A stretch of DNA of 64,000 nucleotides, from the NCBI RefSeq assembly GCF_030814835.1, contig NZ_JAUSVS010000001.1, positions 124,001 through 188,000 of the forward strand, given 5' to 3'. Positions 63,971 through 64,000 of the stretch are shown piece after piece. The notes under the pieces were generated by a model, which made no database searches, was not told the DNA's origin, and saw only the letters and a program-made list of their open reading frames with translations. Position 1 is the first letter of the stretch. Each line of letters begins with the position of its first letter. The position numbers were made by a program, and so were the translations under genes. The DNA is from Caulobacter ginsengisoli (lineage in GTDB: Bacteria; Pseudomonadota; Alphaproteobacteria; Caulobacterales; Caulobacteraceae).

Positions 63971-64000
63971 GCCCGAGCCCGTCAGGCGGAAGTGTATGCG

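Overview
The window looks like a chromosomal segment from a high-GC, polarly flagellated alphaproteobacterium of the Caulobacterales (Caulobacter/Phenylobacterium-like). The evidence is gene content: split flagellar loci (flgF-G-A-H, fliL-M with a pflI-like gene, fliOP/flgBC-fliE, fliQR-flhB), cckA directly after flhB, recA with an alphaproteobacterial GTTC-N7-GTTC LexA box, CtrA-type TTAA-N7-TTAA promoter elements, and a sigma54 promoter with a nearby FlbD/ftr-like palindrome. No rRNA, tRNA, CRISPR array, insertion sequence or phage gene was recognised.

Layout. 1-8957: flagellar rod and ring genes on the minus strand (flgH, cut by the window edge, flgA, flgG, flgF), divergent from fliL-fliM-pflI-like-MotE-like-TPR. 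8998-13708: accessory secreted proteins, with two paralogous small exported proteins flanking an ankyrin protein and a beta-propeller protein. 13712-16132: fliP-fliO divergent from flgB-flgC-fliE around a perfect CtrA box. 16214-18022: a tandem triplication of a promoter-gene-terminator module encoding small exported proteins. 18022-21979: a glycerate kinase-like protein and a metal ABC permease, binding protein and porin behind a Zur-like palindrome, with no ATPase gene. 22137-31215: a giant soluble poly-HAMP hybrid kinase, a second hybrid kinase and a TIGR03032 protein. 31466-35524: an autotransporter with an AT-rich leader. 35624-37952: an OpuC/EgtU-type ABC transporter. 38155-39864: an Mrr-like nuclease of lower GC content. 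39989-44280: fliQ-fliR-flhB-cckA. 44385-45080: alternative oxidase.

45077-57020 is the most accessory-like part and holds three compact multi-gene systems: (i) a DUF4062-STAND NTPase with two small overlapping partners, one of them a four-helix membrane protein; (ii) a C39-peptidase ABC exporter and HlyD adaptor divergent from a microcin-V-type double-glycine-leader protein carrying a JAMM/DUF4329-like core, followed by a small exported protein; (iii) a tightly overlapping Fic - nucleotidyltransferase - 2OG-Fe(II) oxygenase operon behind a nine-G tract. Between (i) and (ii) lies a TetR - DUF1761 - SRPBCC operon. 57152-64000 returns to housekeeping-like genes: GNAT, DUF885 peptidase, EAL protein, PI-PLC-like protein, a small membrane protein and recA.

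The flagellar genes cover rod, L-ring, export gate and switch. CckA sits upstream of CtrA, and the CtrA-like boxes seen here lie in front of the early flagellar operons. The best candidates for undescribed biology are systems (i)-(iii), the triplicated module and the poly-HAMP/TIGR03032 cluster. All functional statements are inferred from sequence motifs read by eye; no database search was run.
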